The notes under the pieces were generated by a model. It did not search any database. It worked only from the letters and a program-made list of their open reading frames with translations, and was not told the origin of the DNA. The translations under genes were made by a program, and so were the position numbers. Shown in pieces: positions 29,739-39,621 of a DNA stretch of 64,000 nucleotides (the stretch's first letter is position 1; every line of letters starts with the position of its first letter). The stretch is from Burkholderia sp. OK233 (GTDB lineage: Bacteria > Pseudomonadota > Gammaproteobacteria > Burkholderiales > Burkholderiaceae), in assembly GCF_900230185.1 (NCBI RefSeq), contig NZ_OCSR01000001.1, positions 3,224,001 to 3,288,000 on the forward strand. Direction: 5' to 3'.

Positions 29739-30524
29739 ATGACGCCCATATCTACTCTCGCTGAACCGCTCGACGAGCGCAAATTTGTCGTCGCCCTCGC
29801 ACGCGGGCTGGATTTGCTGCGCGCGTTCAAGCCGGGCGAAACGATGCTCGGCAATCGCGATTTCGTCGAACGCACGGGGTTGCCGAAGGCGACCGTCAAC
29901 CGTCTGGCCTACACGCTGACCGTGCTTGGCTATCTGCGGCTCGACGAAACGCTAGGTAAATATGCGCTGGACGCCGGCGTGCTGTCGCTTGGTTTCGCGC
30001 TGCTCTCGGGCACCGACACGCTCGAACTCGCGCGTCCGCACATGCGCACCTTCGCGCGCGAAGTGGGCGCGGCTGTGTCGCTTGGATGCCGTGACGGCCT
30101 CGACATGATTTATCTTGAGACGATCCGCAGTGAAACCGCGCTGACGCTCGGACTCGCCTCCGGTTCGAAACTGTCGATGCTGACCAGCTCGATGGGGCGC
30201 GCGTATCTCGCGGTGCAGCCATTGGACGTGCGCGCCGCCTTGCTGGCCGAGCTTAAGAAGTTAGCGGGCAAAGAGGGCGCTGCGTTGCTGGCCGATGCCG
30301 GAAAGGAAATCGAAGCCTTCGCCCATGAACGTTGCTGCTATTCGTTCCGCGCATGGCATGACGACGTGAACGCGGTTGCAGTGCCGTTTCGCGAGCCGCG
30401 CGAAGGCCGCTGGCTGGTGCTCAGTTGCAGCGGGCCGGCGTCGTCGATGGGAGAGGACGTGTTCCGGGAAAGCGTCGCGCCGCGGCTGAAGGCGTTGGCG
30501 CGGCGACTGGGCGATACCGGTTGA
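29739..30524 (+). CDS. IclR family transcriptional regulator
   Basis: The 261-aa product has an N-terminal winged helix (FVVALARGLDLLRAF... NRDFVERTGLPKATVNRLAYTLTVLGYL, residues about 14-68) and the IclR effector domain with AVSLGCRDGLDMIYLETI and SSMGRAYLA. The C-terminal part contains CCYSFRAWHDDVNAVAVPF. The divergent gcdH suggests it responds to a glutarate-pathway metabolite. A GTG at 29727 is an alternative start. Confidence 0.9.
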   Translation: MTPISTLAEPLDERKFVVALARGLDLLRAFKPGETMLGNRDFVERTGLPKATVNRLAYTLTVLGYLRLDETLGKYALDAGVLSLGFALLSGTDTLELARPHMRTFAREVGAAVSLGCRDGLDMIYLETIRSETALTLGLASGSKLSMLTSSMGRAYLAVQPLDVRAALLAELKKLAGKEGAALLADAGKEIEAFAHERCCYSFRAWHDDVNAVAVPFREPREGRWLVLSCSGPASSMGEDVFRESVAPRLKALARRLGDTG

Positions 30525-30560
30525 GGCGCCGGCCTGCGCCGCGCAGCGTCAGCGCAATAC

Positions 30561-31394
30561 TCACACCGCCCGATCGTGATAATGCGCGGTGAACAACGGC
30601 CCTTGCACGAAGCGCACGTCGTACTGCTGCAGCGCGAGGAACTGCGGCTCATCCATCACCCGATTGAAGATCAGCGGAACCCGCAGCCGGCTCGCATAGC
30701 CGACTAGCGGCTTCACCATCGCGTCGCGCAACGCCACCGCCGCGTCCATCTTGATGAAGTCGAGCCGCGCCGTTTCCGACACCGACAGAATCTGCCCCGC
30801 GTTCGAGAGATTCCCCGCCACCTTGAAGCCGTAACGCTGATAGCTCGTGGTCAGATAGCCGAGGAATGTCTTATGCGCGACCGCGGCCGCCGGCAACTCG
30901 ATCACCACCCGCGACGGGTTCAGTCCGAACGACAGCAGCACGCTGGAGAAATGCCGTCCGTGGTCGTACTTGACGCTCTTGAGCAAGCGCTCGTGCACGC
31001 GCAGAAATAGCAGCCCGTGCCGTTGCGCGCCGAAGAAATTGATGGCGTGCAGCGCGCGTGACATGCGGTCGAGGGCGACCAGTTCCTGATCGTCGGCGAT
31101 ACGGTCGAAGGGATCGAAGGCATCGAAGGGCGCGCCGTCGAGACGCTGCGTGACCGCCTGGAACCCGAGCTCATCGCCGAAACGATCCACGCCCTCGGCG
31201 CCCGACGACAACGACTGCGCCAACGCATGCACGCTGATATCGAAAATCGGCTCATAGGCACTGGCGAGCTCGAAGCCGTCGAACTGCGCCAACGCGACAT
31301 CGCTATGCACGCCGGTTCCCATCACCAGATGTTCGCCGAGAAATGGGTGATCAGTGGCGCGTGCAATCAGGTTGGGGATGGTCGGCGGAATCAT
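30561..31394 (-). CDS. Degenerate EAL domain protein
   Basis: A 277-aa protein that aligns with EAL phosphodiesterases, but the residues needed for cyclic-di-GMP hydrolysis are altered. The EAL/EVLLR position reads YEPIFDI, the metal Glu segment is VIELPAAAV, the DDFG loop is replaced by AGNLSNAG, and LKID is FIKMD. It is therefore more likely a c-di-GMP-binding or protein-binding domain than an enzyme. I picked the ATG at 31394; a start at 31457 would add 21 basic residues. Divergent from the aromatic-acid MFS gene. Confidence 0.78.
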   Translation of the reverse strand: MIPPTIPNLIARATDHPFLGEHLVMGTGVHSDVALAQFDGFELASAYEPIFDISVHALAQSLSSGAEGVDRFGDELGFQAVTQRLDGAPFDAFDPFDRIADDQELVALDRMSRALHAINFFGAQRHGLLFLRVHERLLKSVKYDHGRHFSSVLLSFGLNPSRVVIELPAAAVAHKTFLGYLTTSYQRYGFKVAGNLSNAGQILSVSETARLDFIKMDAAVALRDAMVKPLVGYASRLRVPLIFNRVMDEPQFLALQQYDVRFVQGPLFTAHYHDRAV

Positions 31395-31569
31395 GTAGGC
31401 GAATGGATGGCGATAGGTGCGCACTCGGCGCTCAGCAACGCGACTCGGTTGCCGCATCCATTGATGGTAGCAGTCCGCGCCGCGCGCACTTGAACAAAAT
31501 GCTCATAACGTTATCGGCCGAACGCTTGTCACTACAGGCTGCCAAGGTTTGCGTGGCGGATTTTCAGGG

Positions 31570-31616
31570 TATACGTTAATTTCACTATTCGTAATTCGTT
31601 TTACTATACGTAAATT
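31570..31616. promoter_or_regulatory. Triple repeat / operator-like array before the aromatic-acid transporter
   Basis: Three related units occur: TATACGTTAATT (31570), TATTCGTAATTC (31586) and TATACGTAAATT (31605). The last lies in a palindrome TTTAC-TATAC-GTAAA (31600-31614), and TTCAC-TATTC-GTAAT mirrors it. In a GC-rich genome this AT-rich array points to a regulator binding site for the transporter-hmgA-fahA operon. Confidence 0.5.
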
Positions 31617-31737
31617 GCAGTGCGGCTGCGATGGTGGGCGCGTTTGTGTCTCCTTTGCGGGAAAGGGCGTGATTCCTGATCGCCGACCGGGCGCGCGCCG
31701 CGACCAAACAATCCAGTCAGGAAGAGGGGACGACCCA

Positions 31738-33102
31738 ATGAGCGCCAAACCGGCCGTGGCCGCCGCCAATGTGATCGAAGTCGAGCGCGTGCTCGGCGAA
31801 ACGCATCACCCGGCATTCCAGTTGATGCTGCTCGCGCTATGCGGGCTGTGCCTTGTGATCGACGGCTTCGACGCGCAGGCGATGGGCTACGTCGCGCCCA
31901 GCGTGATCGGTGAATGGCATGTCTCGAAGGCGGCGCTCGGGCCCGTGTTCAGTGCCAGTCTGTTCGGCATGTTGCTGGGTGCATTGGGCTTGTCGGTGCT
32001 GGCTGACCGCATTGGCCGGCGTCCGGTATTGATTGGCGCGACGTTTTTCTTTGCGCTATCGATGCTGGCCACGCCCTTTGTCACGACGGTCCCCGCATTG
32101 ATCACGCTGCGCTTCATCACGGGCCTCGGTCTCGGCTGCATCATGCCGAATGCGATGGCGCTGGTCGGCGAGTTCTCGACCCCCGCGCATCGCGTCAAGC
32201 GCATGATGCTGGTGTCATGCGGCTTCACGCTGGGCGCGGCTTTGGGTGGTTTCATCAGCGCCGCGCTGATCCCCGCGTACGGCTGGCGTGCGGTGTTCTG
32301 GGTGGGCGGCGCGGTGCCTTTGTTGCTCGCGTTCGCGATGCTGGCGGCATTGCCGGAGTCGCTGCAGTTTCTGGTCCTCAAAGGGCGCAGCGATCGCGCG
32401 TTGCGCTGGCTCGCGAAGTTCGATCCGGCGCTGCCGATCGATGCCAACACACGCGTCGTCGTGCGTGAGAAGGGCAACGGCGGTGCACCGGTCGCCGAGT
32501 TGTTCCGCGCTGGTCGTGGCCCTGTCACGCTGATTCTGTGGGCGATCAGCTTCATGAACCTGATCGATCTTTACTTCCTGTCGAACTGGCTGCCGACCGT
32601 GATGCGCGATGCCGGCTACTCGCCGGGCACGGCGGTGATCGTCGGCACGGTGTTGCAGACGGGCGGCGTGGTGGGCACGTTATTGCTCGGCTGGTTCATC
32701 GAGCGGTTTGGTTTTGTGCGCGTGCTGTTCGTGTGTTTCGCCGGCGCGGCGCTGGCGGTCGGCACCATCGGAACGGTCGCGCATGCGCTGCCGTGGCTGT
32801 TGCTTGTCGTATTCGCGGGCGGTTTCTGCGTGGTCGGCGGACAGCCGGCGGTCAACGCGCTGGCCGGCCATTTTTATCCGACCACACTGCGTTCCACCGG
32901 CATCGGCTGGAGCCTCGGCATCGGCCGCATTGGCTCGGTGATCGGGCCGCTGGTCGGCGGCCAACTGATCGCGCTGAACTGGTCGAATGAATCGCTGTTT
33001 CATGCGGCTGCTGTACCGGTGCTGTGCTCCGCGCTACTGGTGATCGCACTGGCCGCTGCCACGCGGCAACGCGGCAGCCCATCCGAACCGCGGACGGCCT
33101 GA
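31738..33102 (+). CDS. MFS transporter, aromatic acid:H+ symporter (AAHS) family
   Basis: The 454-aa, 12-helix protein shows [18 protein letters not shown] in helix 1 (the AAHS DGxD motif) and [14 protein letters not shown] in loop 2-3. [27 protein letters not shown] is the helix 4 signature and [15 protein letters not shown] is in helix 7. It probably imports a hydroxylated aromatic acid, perhaps one feeding homogentisate, since hmgA starts 47 bp downstream. The ATG at 31738 was chosen because it follows AAGAGGGG and the helical region starts soon after. Confidence 0.9.
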   Translation: MSAKPAVAAANVIEVERVLGETHHPAFQLMLLALCGLCLVIDGFDAQAMGYVAPSVIGEWHVSKAALGPVFSASLFGMLLGALGLSVLADRIGRRPVLIGATFFFALSMLATPFVTTVPALITLRFITGLGLGCIMPNAMALVGEFSTPAHRVKRMMLVSCGFTLGAALGGFISAALIPAYGWRAVFWVGGAVPLLLAFAMLAALPESLQFLVLKGRSDRALRWLAKFDPALPIDANTRVVVREKGNGGAPVAELFRAGRGPVTLILWAISFMNLIDLYFLSNWLPTVMRDAGYSPGTAVIVGTVLQTGGVVGTLLLGWFIERFGFVRVLFVCFAGAALAVGTIGTVAHALPWLLLVVFAGGFCVVGGQPAVNALAGHFYPTTLRSTGIGWSLGIGRIGSVIGPLVGGQLIALNWSNESLFHAAAVPVLCSALLVIALAAATRQRGSPSEPRTA

Positions 33103-33149
33103 GACAGACAGCGCACGTCGACAGATCAAGTATCAAAGGAGAACCTTGC

Positions 33150-34496
33150 ATGGATACTCAAACACGCACGCCGAATACCGCCAGCTCGCGACTCGAAATC
33201 GAGCCGGGCTATCAGTCGGGATTCGCGAACGAATTCGCTACGGAGGCTTTGCCGGGCGCGCTGCCCGAAGGTCGCAACTCGCCGCAACGCGCGGCCTATG
33301 GCTTGTACGCCGAGCAACTGTCGGGCACCGCGTTCACTGCGCCGCGCGGCCATAACCGCCGTTCGTGGCTGTACCGGATTCGTCCGGCGGCCGTTCACAA
33401 GCCGTTCACGCAACTGCCCTCGGACCGGCTCGTCGCCAACTTCGCCGAGGTCCCGCCTACGCCGCCTAACCAGTTGCGCTGGGATGCGTTGCCGATGCCC
33501 ACCGGGCCGACCGATTTCGTCGACGGCTGGGTGACGATGGCGGGCAACGGTTCAGCCGAAGCGATGAACGGCTGCGCGATCCACCTGTACGCAGCGAATC
33601 GCTCGATGAAGGATCGCTTCTTCTACAGCGCCGACGGCGAATTGCTGATCGTGCCGCAGGAAGGCCGTCTGCATATCGCCACCGAAATGGGCCAACTCGA
33701 TGTCGAGCCGTTCGAGATCGTGGTGATCCCGCGCGGCGTGCGCTTCGCGGTGAGCCTGCCGGACGGCACTGCACGCGGCTATATCTGCGAAAACTTCGGT
33801 GCGTTGCTGCGTCTGCCGGACCTTGGCCCGATTGGCTCGAACGGCCTCGCCAATCCGCGCGATTTCCTCACGCCGCATGCCGCGTACGAAGACCGCGAAG
33901 GCGACTTCGAACTCGTCGCCAAGATGAACGGCAACCTGTGGCGCGCGGACATCGGCCATTCACCGCTCGATGTGGTCGCGTGGCACGGCAACTACGCGCC
34001 GTACAAATACGATCTGCGCCGCTTCAACACGATTGGTTCGATCAGCTTCGATCATCCGGACCCGTCGATCTTTCTGGTGCTGCAATCGCAAAGCGATACG
34101 CCGGGCGTCGACACGATCGACTTCGTGATCTTCCCGCCGCGCTGGCTCGCGGCCGAAGATACCTTCCGGCCGCCCTGGTTCCATCGCAACGTCGCGAGCG
34201 AATTCATGGGCCTCGTGCATGGCGTGTACGACGCGAAGGCGGAGGGCTTCGTGCCGGGCGGCGCGAGTCTGCATAACTGCATGTCGGGTCATGGACCGGA
34301 CGCGGACACCTTCGAGAAAGCGTCGCATGGCGATACGTCCACGCCGAAGAAAGTCGGCGACACGATGGCCTTCATGTTCGAAACGCGCACGCTGATCAAG
34401 CCGACCCGTTTCGCGCTCGAAACCGCGCAACTGCAAGCGCATTACTACGAGTGCTGGCAAGGTCTCAAGAAACACTTCAACCCGGAGCAACGATGA
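33150..34496 (+). CDS. hmgA: Homogentisate 1,2-dioxygenase HmgA
   Basis: The 448-aa Fe(II) enzyme opens the homogentisate ring to maleylacetoacetate in Tyr/Phe degradation. N-terminal [27 protein letters not shown] and [15 protein letters not shown] are family hallmarks. Iron ligands would come from [16 protein letters not shown] (His and Glu near residues 350-358) and [10 protein letters not shown] (His near 380). AAAGGAG precedes the ATG at 33150. It overlaps fahA by 4 bp (ATGA). Confidence 0.97.
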   Translation: MDTQTRTPNTASSRLEIEPGYQSGFANEFATEALPGALPEGRNSPQRAAYGLYAEQLSGTAFTAPRGHNRRSWLYRIRPAAVHKPFTQLPSDRLVANFAEVPPTPPNQLRWDALPMPTGPTDFVDGWVTMAGNGSAEAMNGCAIHLYAANRSMKDRFFYSADGELLIVPQEGRLHIATEMGQLDVEPFEIVVIPRGVRFAVSLPDGTARGYICENFGALLRLPDLGPIGSNGLANPRDFLTPHAAYEDREGDFELVAKMNGNLWRADIGHSPLDVVAWHGNYAPYKYDLRRFNTIGSISFDHPDPSIFLVLQSQSDTPGVDTIDFVIFPPRWLAAEDTFRPPWFHRNVASEFMGLVHGVYDAKAEGFVPGGASLHNCMSGHGPDADTFEKASHGDTSTPKKVGDTMAFMFETRTLIKPTRFALETAQLQAHYYECWQGLKKHFNPEQR

Positions 34497-35821
34497 GCGC
34501 ATTGAGCGATCTTCAGGCGACGCTCGATCCGTCGCGCAAGAGCTGGGTCGAGTCGGCCAACGATTCGACCAACGATTTTTCGATCCAGAATCTGCCGTTC
34601 GGTATTTTCAACGACAAGAACAATGACGCGCGCCGCGTGGGTGTCGCGATTGGCGATGAGATCGTTGATCTGAGCGTTCTCAAGTCCGCCGGCTTGCTCA
34701 AGCTCCCGATCGCCTCGGCCGATCCATTGATTGCGATCAAAGACCGGGCGTTCGAGCAGGACACCCTCAACGATTTCATCTCGCTTGGCCGCGATGCATG
34801 GCGCAGTGTGCGCATCCAGTTGAGCAATCTGCTGGCGCGGGACACCGCGACCTTGCGCGACGACCCCGCCTTGCGTGCGAAAGCACTGGTGCGTCAGTCC
34901 GATGTGCAACTGCATCTGCCGGTGCAGATCCCGGGTTACACGGATTTCTATTCGTCGAAGGAGCACGCGACGAATGTCGGCTCGATGTTCCGCGACCCGA
35001 AGAATGCGCTGTTGCCGAACTGGTCTGAAATGCCGATCGGCTACAACGGCCGCGCATCGTCAGTGGTGGTGAGCGGTACGCGGGTGCGGCGTCCGAACGG
35101 TCAGTTGAAACTGCCGGATCAGGAACGTCCGGTGTTCGGCGCATGCCGCAAGCTGGATATCGAGCTGGAGACGGGGTTCGTGATCGGCGGCGGCAATACA
35201 CTGGGCGAGCCGATTGCCTGTGCCGATGCCGAAGCGCACATCTTCGGCATGGTGCTGCTGAACGACTGGAGCGCGCGTGATATCCAGCAATGGGAATACG
35301 TGCCACTCGGCCCGTTCAACGCAAAAACATTCGCGACGACGATCTCGCCGTGGATCGTGACGCTCGACGCACTAGAACCGTTCCGTGTCGAGCAGCCGGT
35401 GCAGGAACCGCAGCCACTGCCGTACTTGCACCACGAAGGCAAGCACGCGTTCGACATCTCGCTGGAAGTGACGCTGCGGCCGCAGACGGCAAAGCAGGCC
35501 ACCACGATCTCGCGGACCAACTTCAAGTACATGTACTGGACGATGGCGCAACAGCTCGCGCATCACACGGTATCGGGCTGCAATACGCGGGTTGGCGATC
35601 TGATGGGTTCGGGCACGATCAGCGGCCCGACCGCCGACTCATGCGGCAGCCTGCTCGAGTCCACATGGAACGGCAAGAATCCGTTGGAATTGAAGGAGGG
35701 TGGCACACGCGGGTTTATCGAAGACGGCGACGAACTGACGCTCGCCGGATGGTGCCAGGGCGATGGGTACCGTGTGGGCTTCGGCACGTGTGTTGGGGAG
35801 ATTCTGCCGGCGCGGAAGTAG
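34493..35821 (+). CDS. fahA: Fumarylacetoacetase FahA
   Basis: The 442-aa hydrolase splits fumarylacetoacetate to fumarate and acetoacetate, the last step of the homogentisate route. Metal and catalytic residues are in [19 protein letters not shown] (near 145), [12 protein letters not shown] (near 221) and [21 protein letters not shown] (near 253), with GTISGPT near 373. The start overlaps hmgA. No maleylacetoacetate isomerase gene lies next to it, so that step must be encoded elsewhere. Confidence 0.97.
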   Translation: MSALSDLQATLDPSRKSWVESANDSTNDFSIQNLPFGIFNDKNNDARRVGVAIGDEIVDLSVLKSAGLLKLPIASADPLIAIKDRAFEQDTLNDFISLGRDAWRSVRIQLSNLLARDTATLRDDPALRAKALVRQSDVQLHLPVQIPGYTDFYSSKEHATNVGSMFRDPKNALLPNWSEMPIGYNGRASSVVVSGTRVRRPNGQLKLPDQERPVFGACRKLDIELETGFVIGGGNTLGEPIACADAEAHIFGMVLLNDWSARDIQQWEYVPLGPFNAKTFATTISPWIVTLDALEPFRVEQPVQEPQPLPYLHHEGKHAFDISLEVTLRPQTAKQATTISRTNFKYMYWTMAQQLAHHTVSGCNTRVGDLMGSGTISGPTADSCGSLLESTWNGKNPLELKEGGTRGFIEDGDELTLAGWCQGDGYRVGFGTCVGEILPARK

Positions 35822-35861
35822 AGTAGAAGTAGCGGAAATCACGCGGAAGGAAGCGCTATGC

Positions 35862-35894
35862 AAAACGGGGAAGCCATCGTGGCTTCCCCGTTTT
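35862..35894 (+). terminator. Terminator after fahA
   Basis: AAAACGGGGAAGCC, loop ATCGT, GGCTTCCCCGTTTT: a perfect 14-bp stem ending in TTTT. It also works in reverse for the convergent MFS gene. Confidence 0.88.
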
Positions 35895-35960
35895 CGTATC
35901 CCGACGCGAGCACGGCTCAACGGCTCAACCGCCCAACACAACAGCACCGCAGCCGCACCG

Positions 35961-37121
35961 TCAGCCGATCGCCCGTGCGGGCGCACGCCGCTTTTCCCAC
36001 CAAGCCGCACCGAGAAACGCCAGCGCAGCAGCCAAAAGCACGCCGACCATCGCATCATTGCCAACCCCCTTCATCAACGCGCCGGCCACCAGCGGCCCAC
36101 CGAAACTGGCCGCGCTCCACGACGCCCCCACCAGCGAACTTGCCGACACCAGCGCGACACCGCGAAACCGCTCGCCGCAGGCGACCAGCGACAGCGTATA
36201 GATCGCCCCAGCCGTCGCGCCGAGCACATAGAGCAACGGCCAGCACAGCCATGGCGAATTAACCGCCCAGGGCAGCAACGGCAGCAGCACCACGACGATC
36301 ACGCCGCAGCCGATATGCACGCGTTCGCGGCCGAGCCGGTCGGCGAGCCAGCCGATCGGAAACTGCATCGTCGTGTCGCCGAGCAGCAGGGCCGACGCGA
36401 ACAGCACGGCCACCTCGCTGGTGATGCCGTGCGACATCGCGAAGAGCGGCAGCAGCGACAGCGCGATCGTGTCGAACAACGCGAAAAAACCCGTACCGAT
36501 CACGAGCGCCGGCATCTGCGGCAACACATGGCGCCAGCTACGGTGCGCGGCGTGTTCATCCTTCGACGCTTGGGGCGTCTTGCGGATGCTGGCGAGCGCG
36601 GGCAAGGCCAGCAGGAAGATCGCGCCGCAAATCAGGAAGCGCCAGTGCGTGAAGTCGGCGATCTGGCTCACCAGCACCGGACCCGACATCTGGAATAGCG
36701 TGAAGTTGGTCGCATAGATCGCGATGACCCGGCCGCGGGTGGCGTCGTCAGCGAGCTGGTTGACCCATGCTTCGCTGATCGTGAAGAGCAGCATCAGCGC
36801 CGCGCCGCAGAGTACGCGCAACGCGGCCCACAGCCACAGGTTCGAGGTGAGTTGCATCAGCGCGGTGGCGACCCCAACCATCAGTACCGCGCCGACGATC
36901 ACCTGGCGGCCGCCGCAGCGCGCCGCGATCCATGCTGCCACCGGCACGACGATCAGGCCGCCGCCCGCTTGCGCGGCGGTCAGGAGACCGACCACGTCGG
37001 TGCCATAGCCGGCTTGCGTCAGCGCGAGGGCAGTGAGGGGAAGTGTGGCGCCGCTGCCCAGTCCGACAACGGCAACACTAAGGATCAGAGCGAGGAAATC
37101 GCGAGTGAAGATGACTTTCAT
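35961..37121 (-). CDS. MFS transporter
   Basis: A 386-aa protein with 12 predicted helices. Helix 1 is FLALILSVAVVGLGSGATLPL, loop 2-3 contains AARCGGRQVIVGA, helix 5-6 has ATNFTLFQMSGPVL, and loop 8-9 is GWLADRLGRERVHIGCG. The family type suggests a small-molecule exporter (YcaD/YfkF-like), but the substrate is not indicated. It is convergent with fahA. Confidence 0.85.
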   Translation of the reverse strand: MKVIFTRDFLALILSVAVVGLGSGATLPLTALALTQAGYGTDVVGLLTAAQAGGGLIVVPVAAWIAARCGGRQVIVGAVLMVGVATALMQLTSNLWLWAALRVLCGAALMLLFTISEAWVNQLADDATRGRVIAIYATNFTLFQMSGPVLVSQIADFTHWRFLICGAIFLLALPALASIRKTPQASKDEHAAHRSWRHVLPQMPALVIGTGFFALFDTIALSLLPLFAMSHGITSEVAVLFASALLLGDTTMQFPIGWLADRLGRERVHIGCGVIVVVLLPLLPWAVNSPWLCWPLLYVLGATAGAIYTLSLVACGERFRGVALVSASSLVGASWSAASFGGPLVAGALMKGVGNDAMVGVLLAAALAFLGAAWWEKRRAPARAIG

Positions 37122-37327
37122 CGGCGGAGATGCTACTACGGCCGCGAGTCATTCGCACCTGTGTGCGGTTTGCATGAGCGCGGTCGAGGGCCGCGTTCGC
37201 TTGCTATCGAGGCGCTACCCGCTGCCCGGTCCGTAACGGCACGTGGCCAGTGGCGTTGGCCGGCGGCGGAGAGACGAAACCTGTCCTGGCTGAAGCCGTC
37301 CGCGCAGTCTGCGCGCTCGTGCCTCGG

Positions 37328-38494
37328 TTATCCGGCCACGGCCATCCGTTGCGCGCGCCGGTCGATCGACACCGACCACAGCGTCAGTGTCAGGGCCCCA
37401 ATCGAGGTCGCCACGCCGACCCACGGCAGCGTGGTAAGCGGCGCGCCCGCGCCGATCGCCATGCCGCCGAGCCACGCACCCGTCGCATTGCCGAGGTTGA
37501 AGGCGCCTTGATTCAGAGTCGACGCCAGATTCGGCGCGTGGCTCGCGCGGTCGACGATCAGCATTTGCAGCGGCGGCACGATCGCGAAGGCTAGGATGCC
37601 CCACACGAAGATCGTGATCATGGCCGGAATCTCAGCGTGCATCGTGCCGGCGAAGATAGTCAGGATGACGACGATCGCCAGCAGAAACGCGACCAGCGAG
37701 GGCATCAGCCGCCAGTCCGCGAGCTTGCCGCCGAGCGTGCTGCCCACCGTCAAGCCGAGGCCGAACAACAGCAGCACGAAGGTGACCGCGTGCGGCGTGA
37801 AGCCGCTCACGTCTTCGAGAATCGGCGTGATGTAGGTGAAGGTGGAAAACAGGCTGGCCGACGCGAGCACGCTGATGCCGAGCACCATCAGCACTTGCGG
37901 GTTCTTCAGCACGCTGAATTCGCGCACGAGGCTCGCCTTCTGCATCTCGATCTTCGCCGGCAGGCACATAGCGAGCGCGCCCGCGGCAAGAATACCGATG
38001 CCGGTCACGGCCCAGAAGGTCGCGCGCCAGCCCACCGCCTGGCCGAGCGCGGTGCCGAGCGGCACGCCGAGCACGTTGGCGAGCGTCAAGCCGGTGAACA
38101 TCAGTGCAATAGCTTGCGCGCGACGGTTCGGCGCGACCAGACCGGCAGCGACCACTGAACCGATGCCGAAGAACGCGCCATGGCAAAACGCCGTGACGAT
38201 GCGCGCGGCCATCAGCACCGCGTAGCCCGGCGCGATCGCGCACAGCAGATTACCGACGATGAAGACCCCGATCAGGCTCATCAACGCCTTCTTGCGCGGC
38301 ATGTTGGCCACGGCGATCGCGACGATCGGCGCGCCGATCGTGACGCCGAGCGCGTAAGCGGACACCAGCATGCCGGCTGCGGGGATCGACACGGACAGAT
38401 CGCGTGCGACATCGGGCAGCAGCCCCATGATCACAAATTCAGTGGTACCGATTCCAAAAGCGGCAACGGCAAGGGCGAGCAGAGGCAAAGGCAT
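37328..38494 (-). CDS. MFS transporter, AraJ/YdhP-like DHA1 exporter
   Basis: The 388-aa protein begins LLALAVAAFGIGTTEFVIMGLLPDVARDLSVSIPAAGMLVSAYALG, a signature of the AraJ/YdhP/PbuE branch of drug:H+ antiporters. MPRKKALMSLIGVFIVGNL marks loop 2-3, and FTGLTLANVLGVPLGTALGQ is motif C in helix 5, typical of exporters. Substrate unknown. It lies about 200 bp upstream of another MFS gene on the same strand. Confidence 0.88.
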   Translation of the reverse strand: MPLPLLALAVAAFGIGTTEFVIMGLLPDVARDLSVSIPAAGMLVSAYALGVTIGAPIVAIAVANMPRKKALMSLIGVFIVGNLLCAIAPGYAVLMAARIVTAFCHGAFFGIGSVVAAGLVAPNRRAQAIALMFTGLTLANVLGVPLGTALGQAVGWRATFWAVTGIGILAAGALAMCLPAKIEMQKASLVREFSVLKNPQVLMVLGISVLASASLFSTFTYITPILEDVSGFTPHAVTFVLLLFGLGLTVGSTLGGKLADWRLMPSLVAFLLAIVVILTIFAGTMHAEIPAMITIFVWGILAFAIVPPLQMLIVDRASHAPNLASTLNQGAFNLGNATGAWLGGMAIGAGAPLTTLPWVGVATSIGALTLTLWSVSIDRRAQRMAVAG

Positions 38495-38707
38495 GGTGAC
38501 GGAACGTGAATCGGCGCGACGGGAAGCGTCGTGCGGCAGGCGCGCATTTTTCGGGGCGAGAACGCATGCGCCATGCGAGGGGAAAACAGTAGGGGATTCT
38601 ACCTAAGTCAAAACACCCTTGCTGAGCGTCAAGCAGGCTGTTGTTTTTTGCTGAAAGCCGTCCTGGAGTGCGCTTTGGCGTGTGCCTCCCAGCGTAATGG
38701 CGTCGTT

Positions 38708-39532
38708 CTATGGCCTGCTTTCGTCTGACTTGAGGACGTTGCCGTGACGGCCTGCGCCTTCGGCAAAACGCGCGGCACCTGCGACACCTTCGTCGAATAC
38801 TGCCTGATAGCCGCCGGCGCCTTCGCGCTGCAGCGCGAGAGCAAGATCCTCGAGCATGCTGTTTTCCAACGCGGAGCGGCGGTCCGCTAGCAGCGCGGCT
38901 TGCGGAAAGGCCGCCAGTTCAGCGGCCAACTGTTCTGCCGCCGCGCGTGCCTCGCCCTTGCGCACGACGCGGTTGGCGAGACCGATGCCGAGCGCTTCCT
39001 GCGCCTCGACCGCACGGCCGGTGAGGATCAGGTCGAGCGCCCGCGACAGTCCGATCAGACGCGGCAAACGGATCGTGCCGCCATCGATTAGCGGAATTCC
39101 GACACGCCGGCAGAACACGCCGAGCACGGCATCTTCTTCGACGACCCGCAGATCGCACATCGCAGCCAACTCGAGGCCACCCGCGACCGCATAGCCGGCA
39201 ATCGCGGCAATCACCGGTTTGCTGAAGTTCATGCGCGTCGGTCCCATTGGACCGGGACCGCTGCCGTCGGCGTGCAGTTCATTGCGGCGGGTCTCGTCGG
39301 CGAGCGCAGTGAGATCCGCGCCGGCGCAGAAAGTGCCGCCCGCGCCGAACAGCACGGCCGCGCGCCATGCCGGCTCCGCTTCGAAGCGGAGGAAGGCAGC
39401 GCTGAGCGCATCCGCAGTAGGACGGTCGACGGCATTGCGCCGCGCCGGCCGTGCGAGCACGATCGTGGCGACGCCGGCGTCCTCATTGGCTTCGATGCGC
39501 ACATGTTCATTTAGATTTTGCGTGGTTATCAT
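38708..39532 (-). CDS. Enoyl-CoA hydratase/isomerase family protein
   Basis: The 274-aa crotonase has the two oxyanion-hole segments: LFGAGGTFCAGADLTAL (near 57) and AAIAGYAVAGGLELAAMCDLRV (near 104). IPLIDGGTIRLPRLIG follows near 139; the Glu/Asp pair used by true hydratases is not obvious at these positions, and an isomerase or other crotonase reaction is possible. The start at 39532 was preferred over 39568 since it precedes the usual first strand. Divergent from the ParB-like gene. Confidence 0.85.
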   Translation of the reverse strand: MITTQNLNEHVRIEANEDAGVATIVLARPARRNAVDRPTADALSAAFLRFEAEPAWRAAVLFGAGGTFCAGADLTALADETRRNELHADGSGPGPMGPTRMNFSKPVIAAIAGYAVAGGLELAAMCDLRVVEEDAVLGVFCRRVGIPLIDGGTIRLPRLIGLSRALDLILTGRAVEAQEALGIGLANRVVRKGEARAAAEQLAAELAAFPQAALLADRRSALENSMLEDLALALQREGAGGYQAVFDEGVAGAARFAEGAGRHGNVLKSDESRP

Positions 39533-39621
39533 CGTTCTGTCCGTAAAGGTTCGCGTTCGGCCGCTCATGCCGGATGTTCATGCGCTGCGCTCATGCAGTG
39601 CGACTAATACCGTTGGTTGTC

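Noticed and set aside
31549..31737. An N-terminal extension of the aromatic-acid transporter
   Set aside because: It covers the promoter/operator repeats; AAGAGGGG precedes the ATG at 31738.
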